21,727 bases of DNA, from assembly GCA_964411665.1 (NCBI GenBank), contig CAYPMR010000063.1, forward strand, positions 1-21,727, written 5' to 3'. The position numbers and the translations under genes were made by a program. Below, in pieces: positions 8,056-14,508 of the stretch (positions are counted from its first letter, which is position 1; each line of letters begins with the position of its first letter). Under the pieces are notes generated by a model, which did not search any database, was not told where the DNA came from, and worked only from the letters and a program-made list of their open reading frames with translations. The DNA is from CALFCE01 sp964411665 (GTDB lineage Bacteria > Pseudomonadota > Gammaproteobacteria > Granulosicoccales > Granulosicoccaceae).

Positions 8056-8184
8056 CAAAAACAACCGTTCGCAATGTAAGCATTTACGTGCAGACATGCC
8101 TATTTTACAGACAATCTGCCGGATGTTGATGATCTCGCACAGGCGCTGAAGCTAGTTATAAATAACGTACAAAATGAGTTTTAA
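8056..8184 (+). pseudogene. Possible C-terminal remnant of a PLP-type enzyme
   Basis: No intact gene is present. A frame open from 8080 to the TAA at 8182-8184 encodes a typical protein C-terminus: YFTDNLPDVDDLAQALKL at 8101-8154, then a short helix-like end. Just upstream, in another frame (8061-8087), is TVRNVSIY. Together they resemble, loosely, the last strand and helix of class V aminotransferases, with a frameshift between them. The stop lies 18 nt before the cyclodeaminase fragment, like the spacing within an operon. The family guess is weak; that this is a relic is somewhat firmer. Confidence 0.3.
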
Positions 8185-8202
8185 CAAACGCCTGATCTAC
8201 AA

Positions 8203-8406
8203 ATGATTAGCCTAGCTCGCCACGAAATCGAATCACTGATTGATTTGCCAAAAACTGTGAAAGCTCTGGAAGCTGCCTATCGAGCCAGTAGCCAGGGAAG
8301 CGTCAACTTGCCACCCGTCGGGCATATTGCGTTTGCTGGTGGTGCGGACTGTCACATCAAATACGGGCACATGAAAGATGCCTCGGTTTTTGTCATAAAA
8401 ATCGCC
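8203..8406 (+). pseudogene. Truncated ornithine cyclodeaminase/mu-crystallin family gene (N-terminal third)
   Basis: The N-terminus fits the OCD/mu-crystallin family: LPKTVKALEAAYRASSQG, then LPPVGHIAF, then DCHIKYGHMKDASVFVIKIA. In intact members, about 330 aa long, this is followed by a Gly/Pro-rich SGF...NPxxGLPSSNG region and a Rossmann domain. Here the likeness stops at about codon 68 (8406), and the frame runs on for 17 unrelated codons antisense to the end of the dihydrolipoyl dehydrogenase gene, whose stop is at 8416. The NAD-binding and catalytic parts are absent, so the product should be inactive. The break falls 10 bp from the neighbouring stop codon, which suggests a deletion or insertion joint at about 8407-8415. 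Confidence 0.75.
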
Positions 8407-8415
8407 AACTACAAA

Positions 8416-9801
8416 TCAGAACGGAAGTTTAGCCACATCCATCACCAATTCACTTAGTGTTGGATGTGGGTGTATCGTTAATGCCACGTCTTCAATACTC
8501 GCCCCCATTTCAATCGCTAGGCAAATCTCTGCGATCAATTCAGATGCATGAGGGGCTACGATGGTGGCGCCGATCAAAGTGCCATCATCATCGTCACTAA
8601 CTAGCTCAACATAACCCTCTGTCTGATCCATCGTTGTTGCGCGACCGGATGCGCGAAGTGGCAGTTTCTGGCTTTTGGCATTGACGCCGATAGCCTTTGC
8701 CTCTTCGACATTGCTGCCAGCTAGCGCAATTTCCGGATCGGTGAATATTATCAGGGGGATTGCCTGTGGTTCGAACGCAGTGGTGTCTCCACACAGCGCA
8801 TCGACGGCAACGATCGCCTCGCTACTTGCCTTGTGCGCCAGTGCAGGTCCCGGTGTGATATCACCAACCGCCGCAATGTGGGTGGTTATGCGACAGTCTG
8901 TATTAACTTTTATCAGTCCTTCGTCAGTGGTTTCAATGCCGGCGGCGTCGAGTTCGAGATGCTTCGTGTTCGGTGTTCTGCCAACAGCTAACAATACATA
9001 CTCAGCCTTGATTGGGATCTCATTGTTTTCATTATCTGTAATTTTTAAGGAATTATCTAAGTAGCTACTGGCCCGGCATCCTGTATGGAAGGTGACACCG
9101 AGCTGTTCCATGCTATGTTTTAAAACGGCATCCGGGCCAGGTTGCATTGTTGGCAGAATACGGGGCTCTGCTTCTACGACGGTGACGTTACTTCCCAGTT
9201 TAGCCAGTGCACAACCCAGTTCCAGTCCGATATAACCCGCGCCCACGATCGCGATCGATTCAGGGATGTTCTCAAGACAGAGTGTTGCATTTGCATCCAA
9301 TATCTTGTCGCCGAAGTCGAAGCCAGGTGCGGCGACCGGGCTTGAACCTGTTGCTAGAACACAGTCGCGAAATTGCACAAACCTCGCCTGGCCTGCGTCA
9401 GTTTCGACCACCAGTGTTTTTTCGTTGGTGAACATGGCGTTGCCTGAGATTACTTTGACGCCGGCAGCTTTAAGCTTTTGACGGACGCCGCCTGCAAGCT
9501 TATTGATAACACTGGTTTTATATTCCAGAAAATCTGTCATGCTGAAGCTGACGGCGGTTATGTTAACGCCCATAGCTGCACTGTGCTGGCAGCGATGAAA
9601 AATACCAGCCGCTTCAATCAGGGATTTACTCGGTATGCAGCCTGCTTGTAAACAGACACCACCAATAGACTGTTCACCACCGCGATCTATCAATGTGACG
9701 TCGCGGCCGCGGCTCAAAGCATGCAGTGCCGCAGTGTAGCCGCCAGGTCCAGCGCCGATCACAACCATGTCTGCGGCTTCTGGTACGTTACCTACTACCA
9801 T
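8416..9801 (-). CDS. lpdA: Dihydrolipoyl dehydrogenase (E3)
   Basis: A 461-aa FAD-dependent disulfide reductase that reoxidises the dihydrolipoyl group of E2 with NAD+. The FAD site is VVIGAGPGGYTAALHA (residues 13-28). The redox disulfide is GGVCLQAGCIPSK with Cys50 and Cys55; many E3s have GGTCLNVGC, so this is a mild variant. The NAD site is IVGAGYIGLELG, the second FAD segment is HIAAVGDITPGPALAHKA, and the C-terminal HPHPTLSE carries the catalytic His446-Glu451 pair. No lipoyl domain is attached. It is the last gene of the 2-oxoacid dehydrogenase operon, 61 nt after E2. The ATG at 9801 has no clear ribosome site; Met12 would be too close to the FAD motif to be preferred. The stop is 10 nt from the broken cyclodeaminase gene. 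Confidence 0.95.
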   Translation of the reverse strand: MVVGNVPEAADMVVIGAGPGGYTAALHALSRGRDVTLIDRGGEQSIGGVCLQAGCIPSKSLIEAAGIFHRCQHSAAMGVNITAVSFSMTDFLEYKTSVINKLAGGVRQKLKAAGVKVISGNAMFTNEKTLVVETDAGQARFVQFRDCVLATGSSPVAAPGFDFGDKILDANATLCLENIPESIAIVGAGYIGLELGCALAKLGSNVTVVEAEPRILPTMQPGPDAVLKHSMEQLGVTFHTGCRASSYLDNSLKITDNENNEIPIKAEYVLLAVGRTPNTKHLELDAAGIETTDEGLIKVNTDCRITTHIAAVGDITPGPALAHKASSEAIVAVDALCGDTTAFEPQAIPLIIFTDPEIALAGSNVEEAKAIGVNAKSQKLPLRASGRATTMDQTEGYVELVSDDDDGTLIGATIVAPHASELIAEICLAIEMGASIEDVALTIHPHPTLSELVMDVAKLPF

Positions 9802-9862
9802 TGAAATGCTCGTTTAATGATTGGTGTTCACACATGGCGTGTTTTGTTTAGCCAGTTCGTGG

Positions 9863-11164
9863 TTACAAATGGCCAAGCATACGGACCGGGTTGCTCAACA
9901 ATCTGCCAATAGTGGAGACAAAGCCCCCGAGGTGTTCACCGTCATTCAGTCGATGATCTGTAGACACTGCCAGTGGCAAGATGTGTCTCACTACTGGCTC
10001 GCCATTGCGTGGTACCACCTTTTCATGAATGCGGCCGAAGCCTGCTATTGCAACTTCAGGGGGGCGGATAATCGGCGTGCCGAGGGTACCGCCATAGCTG
10101 CCAAAATTTGAAATAGTAAACGTGCTGCCTTTTATCTGATCAACGGTGACGCGTCTTTCACGGGCAAGTGCTGCAAGAGATGTAATTTCGTTACCTATTT
10201 CAATAATCGATTTTTGTTCGGCATGATGGACAACGGTGACGATCAGTCCTTCGGGTGTTGCAGTGGCGATACCGATATTGCAGTGACCATGATAATTGAC
10301 TGTTTCGTCGGTCATGTTTATTGATGCGTTAAAGCGTGGGTGCTCGTGTAACGCGATAACGCATGCTTTGACAAAAAATGGCAGAAAGCTTACTCGCTGT
10401 CCTTGCGGTTCAAATTCGCTATTAAATTCATGTCGTGCTTCTATAAGCGCAGTTGCATCGATTTCTTCAAAGCTAAACACATGTGGAATGTCTCTCCATG
10501 CGCTTTGCATATTGCTGGCGATTTGTTTGCGTAACCCTGAAAGAGGTTCTGTGTGTGATTTCAGGGCTAAAGTTGCGCGTGGTGGGTTAGATGCCAGTAC
10601 GCTACCCGTTTGTGATATGGCGGTTGTTTGTGACACAACATTCGCTGCTGCGGTAAGTGTGTTGTCGGCGTAGCTGCTGCCGCCTGAAGATATAAAACTC
10701 TCTACGTCTTTTTGTGTAACCTGGCCTCGCGATCCGGTACCACTGATGAGTGTCAAATCTATTTGGTTGTTGCGTGCGAATTTTCGGGTTGCCGGGCTCG
10801 CGAGAATGCGTTTTTCCGTTGTACCCGATTGAGTATCCGTCACTATAGAACCTGTAAGTGCAGAAGCTGGAGATTCCGATGATTCTACAGGCTGCACCTT
10901 ATCAGCTGACGTGGAAACGTCATCATCTGTCTGAAAAGTTGCCAGTACTGATCCCACTGGCAGGGTAGCACCAGCCTTGCCACCGTGACTGATTAAGGTG
11001 CCGGTAACCGGTGCGGGAATTTCTACCAAAGCTTTGTCGGTTTCGATTTCAACAATGATCTGATCAACTGTAACTTTTTCACCGGGCGATACAAGCCATT
11101 TCACGATGATGCCTGCCTCCAGGCCCTCCCCTACATCTGGTAACAGAAATTCCTGTATGGCCAT
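9863..11164 (-). CDS. 2-oxoacid dehydrogenase acyltransferase (E2)
   Basis: A 433-aa core enzyme of the complex that moves the acyl group from lipoate to CoA. Three parts are seen in order. There is one lipoyl domain (residues 1-80) with Lys44 in EIETDKALVEIP. A peripheral-subunit-binding domain lies at about 120-158 (ILASPATRKFARNNQIDL, then GTGSRGQVTQKDV). The catalytic domain starts at about 205 (PLSGLRKQIASNMQ) and ends with the DHRLNDG motif, His404 and Asp408. Flexible Ser/Thr/Ala-rich linkers join the parts. A single lipoyl domain and the arrangement with a two-gene E1 fit branched-chain or Bacillus-type pyruvate dehydrogenases rather than the E. coli type. It follows E1beta by 35 nt, and the ATG at 11164 begins the expected MAIQEFLLPDVGEGL. 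Substrate class (branched-chain 2-oxoacid or pyruvate) cannot be settled. Confidence 0.95.
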   Translation of the reverse strand: MAIQEFLLPDVGEGLEAGIIVKWLVSPGEKVTVDQIIVEIETDKALVEIPAPVTGTLISHGGKAGATLPVGSVLATFQTDDDVSTSADKVQPVESSESPASALTGSIVTDTQSGTTEKRILASPATRKFARNNQIDLTLISGTGSRGQVTQKDVESFISSGGSSYADNTLTAAANVVSQTTAISQTGSVLASNPPRATLALKSHTEPLSGLRKQIASNMQSAWRDIPHVFSFEEIDATALIEARHEFNSEFEPQGQRVSFLPFFVKACVIALHEHPRFNASINMTDETVNYHGHCNIGIATATPEGLIVTVVHHAEQKSIIEIGNEITSLAALARERRVTVDQIKGSTFTISNFGSYGGTLGTPIIRPPEVAIAGFGRIHEKVVPRNGEPVVRHILPLAVSTDHRLNDGEHLGGFVSTIGRLLSNPVRMLGHL

Positions 11165-11199
11165 GTAATTTGTTTCTATTGAGGTTGATTGGCCATTGA

Positions 11200-12207
11200 C
11201 TAATCGGCTAGCGTTTTATGCACAGCGCGGATAACCTGACCCGCATCTGGTACGTAAAACCCCTCTACGCCGGGTGTTGGGTAGGGAGCATCAGGCCCGC
11301 TAACCCTCAGTAATGGTGCTTGCAACGAATAGAAAGCCTGTTCTTGTACCAAGGCAATTATCTCGGCTCCAAAACCCGATACTGCCGCTGACTCATGTAC
11401 AACCACGCAACGCCCTGTCTTCTCTACTGCCTCAATCAAACCGGTTTCGTCTAGCGGCACAATTGTTCTTATATCAATCACGTGTGGATCGATGCCTTGT
11501 GTTAGCAGCTGTTCTACAGCCTCTTCAACGACCGGGACACTGGCGCTCCAGGTGATGATGGTGATATCAGAGCCTTCGCGGATGGTACGCAGTTGACCGA
11601 ACGGAATTGCGTATTCTCCGTCTGGCACGTTGTCTGAAATCAGACGATACCCTCTAATGGGTTCGAGAAACAACACCGGGTCCGGGTCGCGAATGGCGGT
11701 AGTGAGTAAGCCCTTGGCATCTGCAGCAGTCGATGGCATTGCAATCTTTAATCCGGTGGTTTGAGCGTACATCGGCTCCATTGAGTCGCTGTGCAGCTCA
11801 GGTGTTTTGACGTTGCCACCAAAAGGCGCACGGATTGTGATCGGTGCGGTGTGCGAACTGCGCGTGCGAAAGCGTGTGCGGCCAATTTGCTGACAAATCT
11901 GATGAAACGCGTTTTGAGAAAAGGCGAGGAATTGCATTTCTATGACGGGGATAAGCCCTGATAGTGCCATGCCTAACGCTGAACCTGCGATAACACTTTC
12001 AGCCAGTGGTGTATCGAATACGCGTTGCGAACCAAAGCGTTGTTGTAATCCGTCGGTGGCGCGGAACACGCCGCCAAGATGGCCGACGTCTTCACCCATA
12101 ACGATCACCCGGTCATCGCGCAACATCTCGGCTGCCAGAGTTTCTCGTATCGCTTCAACCATTGTTAACCGCGTGCTGCCTTGCTCTGTATGATCAGACT
12201 GTGTCAT
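11200..12207 (-). CDS. 2-oxoacid dehydrogenase E1 component, beta subunit
   Basis: About 335 aa, the beta half of the thiamine-diphosphate-dependent E1, which decarboxylates the 2-oxoacid and loads lipoate. Family signs are RETLAAEMLRDDRVIVMGEDVGHLGG with the conserved Glu of the ThDP site, FDTPLAESVIAGSALGMAL, the EMQFLAFSQNAFHQI segment, PYPTPGVEGFYVPD near the C-terminus, and the transketolase C-terminal domain between. Start: AGGAGG lies 7 nt before the ATG at 12207. A GTG at 12210 that overlaps the E1alpha TAG stop is also in frame but is only 4 nt from AGGAGG, so I prefer the ATG. The tight junction means E1alpha and E1beta are translated together, as expected for an alpha2beta2 enzyme. 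Confidence 0.95.
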   Translation of the reverse strand: MTQSDHTEQGSTRLTMVEAIRETLAAEMLRDDRVIVMGEDVGHLGGVFRATDGLQQRFGSQRVFDTPLAESVIAGSALGMALSGLIPVIEMQFLAFSQNAFHQICQQIGRTRFRTRSSHTAPITIRAPFGGNVKTPELHSDSMEPMYAQTTGLKIAMPSTAADAKGLLTTAIRDPDPVLFLEPIRGYRLISDNVPDGEYAIPFGQLRTIREGSDITIITWSASVPVVEEAVEQLLTQGIDPHVIDIRTIVPLDETGLIEAVEKTGRCVVVHESAAVSGFGAEIIALVQEQAFYSLQAPLLRVSGPDAPYPTPGVEGFYVPDAGQVIRAVHKTLAD

Positions 12208-12209
12208 CA

Positions 12210-13295
12210 CTAATCCTCCTGCAAGTGGACACGACGCTGACGCAGTAGCGAAGGTGTGGGTTCTTCAAATACGTGTTCGTACAAAGCTTCTGGTCCGGCT
12301 GGTGGCACAGCTGCGGCCTCATCAAAGGCGGCTTGTATTTCGGACGCTATTTCATCATCCCACTGAGCAGCCTTTTCGTCATTCCATAGTGCTTTGCCAG
12401 CAAGGTAACTTTGCACACGTTCGATCGGATCGCGTGTTGCCCATTCTTTCTCGACATTTTCGTTGACGTATCGAGTCGGATCGTCTGCGGTTGTGTGAGC
12501 CCACATACGATAAGTGTGGCATTCGATCAGTGTGGGGCCGTCGCCATTGCGTGCACGAGTCACTGCTTCATTAACTGCCTGATAAACGGCAAAAAGGTCA
12601 TTGCCATCAACAGAGACACCCGAAAATCCGTACCCGGTTGCCCTTGCTGCGAGGTCAACAGATGCGCTTTGGCTTTCACGTGGTGTGGAGATAGCCCATT
12701 GATTGTTCTGCAACAGAAAAATAACCGGTGCCTTGGTTACGCCTGCCAGATTGCAGCTTTCATGAAAGTCGCCTTCCGAGGATGAACCGTCCCCGAAATA
12801 AGCAAGCGCAACGCCGTTTTGCTGTTGCAGCTTCATACCCCAGGCAAGGCCCACAGCATGGGGTATTTGTGCAGCCAGCGAAATTTGAAATTGCATGACC
12901 TTGACGCCGGCAGGCACAACACCCCCTTCCGGATGGCCTTGCCGGTACAAAATAATGTTTTTCAATGGCAATCCCTGTCGAAGCGCAGCAGGGGCTTCGC
13001 GGTACTGTGGTGCAATCCAGTCAGTGTCAGAATTTAGAGCCATCGCCGAGCCTACAATAGAGGCTTCCTGTCCGTGCATAGGCGCAAAGGTGCCCATCTT
13101 TCCCTGTCGCTGCAGGCTGAAGCACTTAGTATCGAAGGCGCGGCCAAGCATCATTAGCCTCATTGCTTCGAGCGTTTGTTCATCGCCTAATGGGGCATTG
13201 GTGCCACTGACAAGGGTGCCGTTGCTGTTGAGTATCTTGTGGGAATCCACAGCTTTTTTGCGTGGCTCGAACTGCGGTGGACAAATCTCACTCAT
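12210..13295 (-). CDS. 2-oxoacid dehydrogenase E1 component, alpha subunit
   Basis: A 361-aa alpha half of E1. The thiamine-diphosphate motif is complete: GDGSSSEGDFHESCNLAGV starts at residue 168 and ends with NN at 197-198 (FLLQNNQWAIS). Other family segments are FSLQRQGKMGTFAPMHGQEA (residues 59-78), the active-site YREAPAALRQG region, and the phosphorylation-loop-like YRMWAHTTADDPTRY. The pattern is like the alpha subunits of branched-chain dehydrogenases and of Bacillus-type pyruvate dehydrogenase; I cannot tell which substrate is used. It is the first gene of the operon. AAGGT lies 8 nt before the ATG at 13295. No Lrp- or BkdR-like regulator is next to it. Confidence 0.95.
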   Translation of the reverse strand: MSEICPPQFEPRKKAVDSHKILNSNGTLVSGTNAPLGDEQTLEAMRLMMLGRAFDTKCFSLQRQGKMGTFAPMHGQEASIVGSAMALNSDTDWIAPQYREAPAALRQGLPLKNIILYRQGHPEGGVVPAGVKVMQFQISLAAQIPHAVGLAWGMKLQQQNGVALAYFGDGSSSEGDFHESCNLAGVTKAPVIFLLQNNQWAISTPRESQSASVDLAARATGYGFSGVSVDGNDLFAVYQAVNEAVTRARNGDGPTLIECHTYRMWAHTTADDPTRYVNENVEKEWATRDPIERVQSYLAGKALWNDEKAAQWDDEIASEIQAAFDEAAAVPPAGPEALYEHVFEEPTPSLLRQRRVHLQED

Positions 13296-13619
13296 TCGTG
13301 CGGACCTTGCTGCTGTTTTCAGTGGTCAGGATACCCGTATGTTTGGTTGGTTGAAACATATTCATGGTGTTTGATCACGGTAACTCTTTGTTGCAGTTAG
13401 CAAAAATAATTCTTAGCTACCAATTGCATCAAATCGATTGAAATCAAGTGCTGCAGAATTCGGAGGGCTGCGATTATCAGGTTTGTGGTTTTATATGTCG
13501 TCCTCAGCAAAGTATTTTTTGTTTTTGGTAGCACAAATACCTCACCTTATATTATTATTCGGTGAGGGTTTATGATTTTAGGAGTAGCACATCCCTTGTG
13601 CTAACTGAGGAGGAGTTGT
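13296..13619. other. Divergent intergenic region between the E1alpha gene and the signalling cluster
   Basis: About 320 bases without a protein-coding gene that I can support. It must hold the promoter of the dehydrogenase operon on minus and that of the signalling cluster on plus; I could not place either with confidence. The stretch at 13376-13560 is AT-rich. The part nearest the signalling genes holds the two hairpins described separately. Confidence 0.6.
13540..13603 (+). promoter_or_regulatory. Structured leader: two hairpins before an AGGAGG site
   Basis: Two perfect inverted repeats follow each other. CCTCACC (13540-13546) pairs with GGTGAGG (13561-13567) across a 14-nt AT-rich loop and is followed by a T-rich tract. 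TAGCACA (13585-13591) pairs with TGTGCTA (13597-13603) across 5 nt. A third TAGCACA copy lies at 13529-13535 and could compete for the same partner. The second hairpin ends 4 nt before AGGAGG (13608-13613). The layout would suit attenuation, masking of translation, or an operator. It matches no riboswitch class that I recognise. Confidence 0.4.
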
Positions 13620-13754
13620 TTGTCTCACATCAGTCACACCCCGCTCAAGCGCCCGCTTGACCCCATCTCCTTTAAGTCGGGAATCCACCGCAATCCTGAG
13701 TACAGGATAGTCGCCTTCAATCATTACTATTTCGTGGGAATGTATTCAACATGA
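13620..13754 (+). CDS. Possible 44-aa leader peptide ORF
   Basis: A short frame from TTG at 13620 to TGA at 13752-13754, open since the stop at 13602. It has the best Shine-Dalgarno of the region, AGGAGG 6 nt before TTG. Its stop overlaps the ATG of the binding-protein gene as ATGA, the usual sign of translational coupling; that gene has only a weak ribosome site of its own. The predicted peptide begins MSHISHTPLKRPLDPISFKS and ends YYFVGMYST. It has no membrane segment and no family that I recognise. The TTG start and lack of homology keep confidence low; it may be only a 5' leader. Confidence 0.3.
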   Translation: MSHISHTPLKRPLDPISFKSGIHRNPEYRIVAFNHYYFVGMYST

Positions 13755-14488
13755 GATATTTATCTACTACGCTTATGTTTCTGATTGCCTGCATGCCATT
13801 TCACCGGCTGTTGGCAAAAGAAGTCACCATGACATTTGATCAAACCATTGTGCCTTTTGTTCTGGCCGATCAAGATGGTGGCATTCATGTAGACATCGTA
13901 AGAGAGGCGTTGGCGCACAAGGGCCACACACTTGTTGCAGTTTATGTCTCTGCAAAGCGAATGATGCATGAGCTGAAAATCGGTGCAGTCGATGCCGCTT
14001 CAAGTGGTTCTTACGATCCAGCGACAGAACAGGGTTTTCACTACGGGGAAGCACCGTTTTCGTATCGTAACGCTTTTTTCTCACTTCAGGAGCGCGATCT
14101 CAAGATACAAGAACCGTCTGATCTTGATAATTTGCGTATCGCCACCTTCCAGAACGCCAAACTACTCTGGCCTGATTGGCTAGTGCCCGTCGAGGAGCAG
14201 GACAACTACATTGAAGTGGCAGACCAGTCACTACAGCCGAAAATGCTCGAACGTGGTCGCGTGGATGCTGTTGTTGCAGACCAAACTATTTTTGCTTACT
14301 ACACCAAACTTCTTGAAAACGAACGTGGCACGAAACTCAAACCAACCACTGCTTTTTCTTTCACAGATCCTGTTAGTTTTCCACCTGTATTTAAGTCAGA
14401 GAAGATACGAGATGATTATAACGAAGGCTTGCAGCATTTGATTGACACATCTCGGGACAAAGAAATTTTTGACGCCTATCTGAAATAA
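13751..14488 (+). CDS. Periplasmic substrate-binding protein (SBP_bac_3-like), probable sensor partner
   Basis: A 245-aa exported protein of the amino-acid-type periplasmic binding fold. A signal peptide covers about residues 1-22, with cleavage likely after LLA before KEVTMTF. Then come the first lobe with GGIHVDIVREALAHKGH, the MMHELKIGAVDAASSGSYD segment, YGEAPFSYRNAFFSLQ, and the hinge return DLDNLRIATFQ. The RGRVDAVVADQTIFAYY segment is typical of these proteins, with the terminal IDTSRDKEIFDAYLK. No ABC permease or ATPase is nearby. The hybrid histidine kinase begins 20 nt downstream, so this protein more likely presents a ligand to the kinase than to a transporter. The ligand is unknown. 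Start overlaps the preceding short frame as ATGA. Confidence 0.85.
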   Translation: MRYLSTTLMFLIACMPFHRLLAKEVTMTFDQTIVPFVLADQDGGIHVDIVREALAHKGHTLVAVYVSAKRMMHELKIGAVDAASSGSYDPATEQGFHYGEAPFSYRNAFFSLQERDLKIQEPSDLDNLRIATFQNAKLLWPDWLVPVEEQDNYIEVADQSLQPKMLERGRVDAVVADQTIFAYYTKLLENERGTKLKPTTAFSFTDPVSFPPVFKSEKIRDDYNEGLQHLIDTSRDKEIFDAYLK

Positions 14489-14508
14489 GTTCAGGTTCTA
14501 ACATCCAG

